Positions 42,301 through 44,015 of a stretch of DNA of 44,015 nt are shown here, piece by piece. Origin of the DNA: Clostridia bacterium. GTDB taxonomy: Bacteria; Bacillota; Clostridia; Oscillospirales; CAG-272. Location of the stretch: positions 1 through 44,015 of the forward strand of contig JAGBCA010000006.1 of assembly GCA_017938205.1 (NCBI GenBank), read 5' to 3'. How positions within the stretch are numbered: the first letter of the stretch is position 1; each line of letters starts with the position of its first letter. The notes under the pieces are model-generated. The model saw only the letters and a program-made list of their open reading frames with translations. It was not told the origin of the DNA and ran no database searches. The translations under genes were made by a program, and so were the position numbers.

Positions 42301-43843
42301 ATTCATCGTTACAGGTGCGACCACCTTTGTTTATTCTTCCGTTTCCGGCGGTATTCTGGACGTATCGACGGCGGCCGGTATTGCTTGTACGGATGGTAGT
42401 GCCGATGCATATTTCGGCGAAGCAACCAAGACCGGAACCGAATACGGACAGAACCTTACCGTTTATTGTAAGTCCGTACACAGCGGACGTTGGTGGTCCA
42501 ACAACGGTTATATCGTTGGCGGTACCTACGTTCAGCCCGAGGGTGTAACGGCAGAGTTCTTCTTCGGTATTGATGACGGTCCCGTTACCGTTGTTCGCAA
42601 CTCCGCCTTCATTGTGAATTCTCTTTCCGGCGGTTTCGTTCGTGGCGTGAAAGGTAGCTTCACGAACTGCGTATTCATTGCAAAGGAAGCCTCCAACATC
42701 GTAATGAGCGGAAAGAGCAACACCGGCGCAACCTTCACCGGATGCTATTTCTATAACGTAATTCCCAACATTCCCGAAGGAACTGCCGTGACCTACACCG
42801 ATTGTAACTTCAACCTTGCACCCCCGGATGAACAGGTAGGCGGTTATATCGCATACACGGGTGAAAACGTGGTTAAGACCATTGCCGGCAAGGATTACAC
42901 CTTCACGGCAAAGCTCCTTGCGGAAGATGCGATCGCCCTCGTGGATTGGGGCTTCGGTATCAAGGAATATTGGAAGTTCGGCGCAACCGCAACGCATGCA
43001 GATGCCACGGTTGACGGTATTTTCGTCTACGGATTTGCACCTGTTGCGGTAACGAGTGGGGGCGCGGTAGCCTCTTCAACGCTGAAGAGCGTTGCTTCGG
43101 GCACTATCCTTACGGCGCTTTCGGTTGAAAACGATATTACCTTCCGCCTTCTTGTTCCCATGGATGCAGGCTTTGTCAAGGTCGTCTTTGATGGCACAGA
43201 ATGGATCCTTGCCGATCTCACGCCCGATGCGGATGGCTACTACGTGATCCATGCGGCCTACTCTCCTTCCAAGGCTGCGGAAGCGATCTCCATTGAGGTC
43301 ACCGGCGCATATGCGCATACCTTTGCTCTTACCCTTGAGGCATACGCTTCCGCCGTCCTGGCTGACGAGACGCTTGCCGATGCGCATAACGTTACCTACG
43401 CAATGGTGAAGTACGTTGAGCTTATGTCCGGCAAGACTGTTGCGGTAGATGCTCCCGCAGGCTACGAGGCGCAGACGCTTGTTGCCGCTCCCTCTGCAAA
43501 TACGGTAGGTCTTCTGACGAATATCTCCATCTGCCACGATGAAGCCATCACGGTTGGTGTAACCGGAACGGTGGGCACGGCGGTGAAGATCACCTATACA
43601 AACGGCGCGGTTGTCGAGGGTGTCGTTGGAGAAAACAAGATGGTAGCGATTTCCTGTCCTGCGCTTCATGCTCTTGCAGGTGACCTCACGATCACGGCAG
43701 GTGAGGAAAGCTACACCTACAATCTTGCAAATTACCTCTATCATCAGACCGATGATGAAGTGATCGCGCAGCTGCAGGCACTCTATAATTATGCGTGCTA
43801 TGCAAGTCAGTATGTTGCAGTAACGGCACAAGTGGCTGAATAA
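39332..43843 (+). CDS. Large secreted repeat protein
   Basis: A protein of about 1503 residues with a signal peptide (K-K then LFLLLLSLTLAVGAFSVIA, likely cleaved after ASA at about 27). The start at 39332 has AAGGAG 8 bases upstream; an in-frame start at 39248 lies in the promoter. Three tandem modules of about 435 residues begin near residues 41, 472 and 909. The first two share FxYQV.xGEVQ.VES.GTPE.DGA, VDWDLNG.TVTV.ADATPI, and LTV.NGGTY; the third is a more divergent version (LVDLNGYKWTV). They look like beta-helix or beta-rich modules. A different C-terminal part of about 300 residues follows. No LPXTG or SLH motif is visible. The function is unknown; it is likely exported and cell-surface or free. 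Confidence 0.8.
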   Translation: MNAVKKLFLLLLSLTLAVGAFSVIASAEDGTPENEGAESNLAFTYQVGDGEVQSVESLGTPEADGAKFYELLNDKSNVTIKMYSDITLTNGVLFGTYKANPDDKTADGSKPMLDVSGFVDWDLNGHTVTVTADATPIPLVLHSDGGDPRKDVLHFIGQYTFKLYSSVQGGKYINNSSYPIFGTHKSGGYRATYVLGTNDPAVDGGENLTVISKGSISAAYETGGDTPLKINGGTYIYTGSGSAFATAATCTVNNATVITTGVAKTIFLNHYWVAANFTAKNLTVVTSDAATKLICSGGTAPSANSLNAAHKVTLEDLVLVGEGLIPQYNVNTAGKLTFSVSGNVLASEKATLDVAYPTAPDDKTLAYAGITVNGEDVVVQGYVAESEAVTVTNQTTGDVENWIAKDGYFYVLRNASTSDVALKKNGVWYCYTNPTWVATLDGNAIEMNTICDASNAGKDVALEITSDNIYPIAFSYQVDGGEVQFVESKGTPEEDGANFVTLLDKVCNVKIVMYTDIVLSTGVRFGTMVDVEVTYTSNNKTTTVTTQRPYYTGPSKDPKSSEYGTVDWDLNGNTVTVAADATPISMIAWTEGQGPQSNNVLHYPGYVNFRLYSSVAGGEYINLSSYTIFGINKYSNASYSLGAGDDNLTIVSKGQITGAYETTENGPAGYTLTVNGGTYVSSTNGAVFSVGRTVKINNAKILATGGAFAIFSNHFWSDGTSLTLDNVTMIASASTTQMVTSGAFSVANGNGKTHYIYLNNTIAFSGGTLSLAYTKATFTVNGTIMTDTAENLAVAYPTAPEGQTLAYTGISVYGESRAVGGYYSAPETVTIVNATQNETKLWLVGEERFFVGGDSSSSFVMKVDGVWYYYTAPVWEATLGGNVVAIESVCAAENAGKTVTVALGGEKEKLYYSHATPSGITYYYGDTAAATLSTLLSPMDSQKHEFRFYSDIEVSSGAASYQLGRKNYDATILVDLNGYKWTVNSSNGYAFIVTGATTFVYSSVSGGILDVSTAAGIACTDGSADAYFGEATKTGTEYGQNLTVYCKSVHSGRWWSNNGYIVGGTYVQPEGVTAEFFFGIDDGPVTVVRNSAFIVNSLSGGFVRGVKGSFTNCVFIAKEASNIVMSGKSNTGATFTGCYFYNVIPNIPEGTAVTYTDCNFNLAPPDEQVGGYIAYTGENVVKTIAGKDYTFTAKLLAEDAIALVDWGFGIKEYWKFGATATHADATVDGIFVYGFAPVAVTSGGAVASSTLKSVASGTILTALSVENDITFRLLVPMDAGFVKVVFDGTEWILADLTPDADGYYVIHAAYSPSKAAEAISIEVTGAYAHTFALTLEAYASAVLADETLADAHNVTYAMVKYVELMSGKTVAVDAPAGYEAQTLVAAPSANTVGLLTNISICHDEAITVGVTGTVGTAVKITYTNGAVVEGVVGENKMVAISCPALHALAGDLTITAGEESYTYNLANYLYHQTDDEVIAQLQALYNYACYASQYVAVTAQVAE

Positions 43844-43874
43844 GCAAAAATATTAAATCTCTGAATAAAGTCAA

Positions 43875-44015
43875 GAGGGTAGCTCAAGCTTTAAAAACTT
43901 GAGCTACCCTCGAATGCGTTAAGGGGATAGGGGGATCCCACGCGAAAATTTTCGTTCTTCGAGGCGTGAGGTCTCGCCTGCGGGCTCGGTCCCTCACGGC
44001 TCTGGCGTTATTAAC
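43875..44015 (-). repeat. 141-base dispersed repeat, right copy (runs to the window end)
   Basis: The inverted partner of 187-327. It begins with the 14-base-stem hairpin (43875-43888 with 43898-43911), 31 bases after the stop of the surface-protein gene, and continues through the same GGATCC, cgaaaattttcg and aggcg..cgcct palindromes to the last base, so it may extend past the window. Confidence 0.85.

Noticed and set aside
1-44015. CRISPR array or insertion sequence
   Set aside because: No regularly spaced short repeats and no transposase-like protein were seen.

Overview
The window looks like the chromosome of an anaerobic, spore-former-related Clostridia (Firmicutes), probably a gut or rumen organism. 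The evidence is T-box and tetrahydrofolate riboswitches, perfectly spaced sigma-A promoters, pyruvate formate-lyase, a ferredoxin-linked 2-oxoacid oxidoreductase, a CotJC-like manganese catalase and RqcH. This rests on gene content only; there is no rRNA to name a species.

Layout. 1-2800: minus-strand manganese catalase and an AT-rich coiled-coil membrane protein, the latter preceded by a strongly folded candidate RNA with its own promoter and terminator. 2803-7318: housekeeping run (CCA-adding enzyme, an unrecognised protein, RqcH, MnmM-like methyltransferase). 7371-13158: a glycosidase island with a GH30 enzyme, a divergent AraC regulator, a GH116 enzyme and a LacI regulator. 13217-15608: minus-strand folate operon (THF riboswitch, folT, folC, MIF-like tautomerase). 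15696-18300: DUF3737 beta-helix protein, alpha/beta hydrolase, tRNA-Gln(UUG) and repeats derived from its 3' end. 18506-22634: pflB, pflA, pyrophosphatase. 22767-39074: the most striking part, described below. 39248-43843: a secreted repeat protein. The window is bracketed by two inverted copies of a 141-base dispersed repeat, with a shortened relative near 21000.

The central system (22767-39074). Three T-box leaders, each with a sigma-A promoter, precede three transcription units that each contain an AMP-forming acyl-CoA ligase. Aligning the specifier loops gives AUC (Ile), GUA (Val) and CUC (Leu), and all three T-box bulges are TGGT, matching tRNAs with A73. The Val unit also carries a complete ferredoxin-dependent 2-oxoacid oxidoreductase (VorB type, four subunits), a ParA-like ATPase and a branched-chain aminotransferase. 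The Leu unit carries an IPMS-like protein with destroyed catalytic motifs but an intact regulatory domain, a TIM-barrel/acyl-CoA-ligase fusion and an amidohydrolase. Glutamate dehydrogenase follows and pyrophosphatase precedes. The two ligases of the Ile and Val units carry N-terminal XRE-type HTH and cupin domains.

My inference is a starvation-induced assimilation route. A branched-chain acid (2-methylbutyrate, isobutyrate or isovalerate) is activated to acyl-CoA, reductively carboxylated by the Vor complex to the 2-oxoacid, and aminated to Ile, Val or Leu with glutamate regenerated by GDH. Each ligase would be switched by uncharged tRNA for the amino acid its substrate yields. Reductive carboxylation of branched-chain acids is known in rumen anaerobes; the amino-acid-by-amino-acid T-box wiring, the HTH-cupin-ligase fusions and the dead IPMS paralogue are what look new here.
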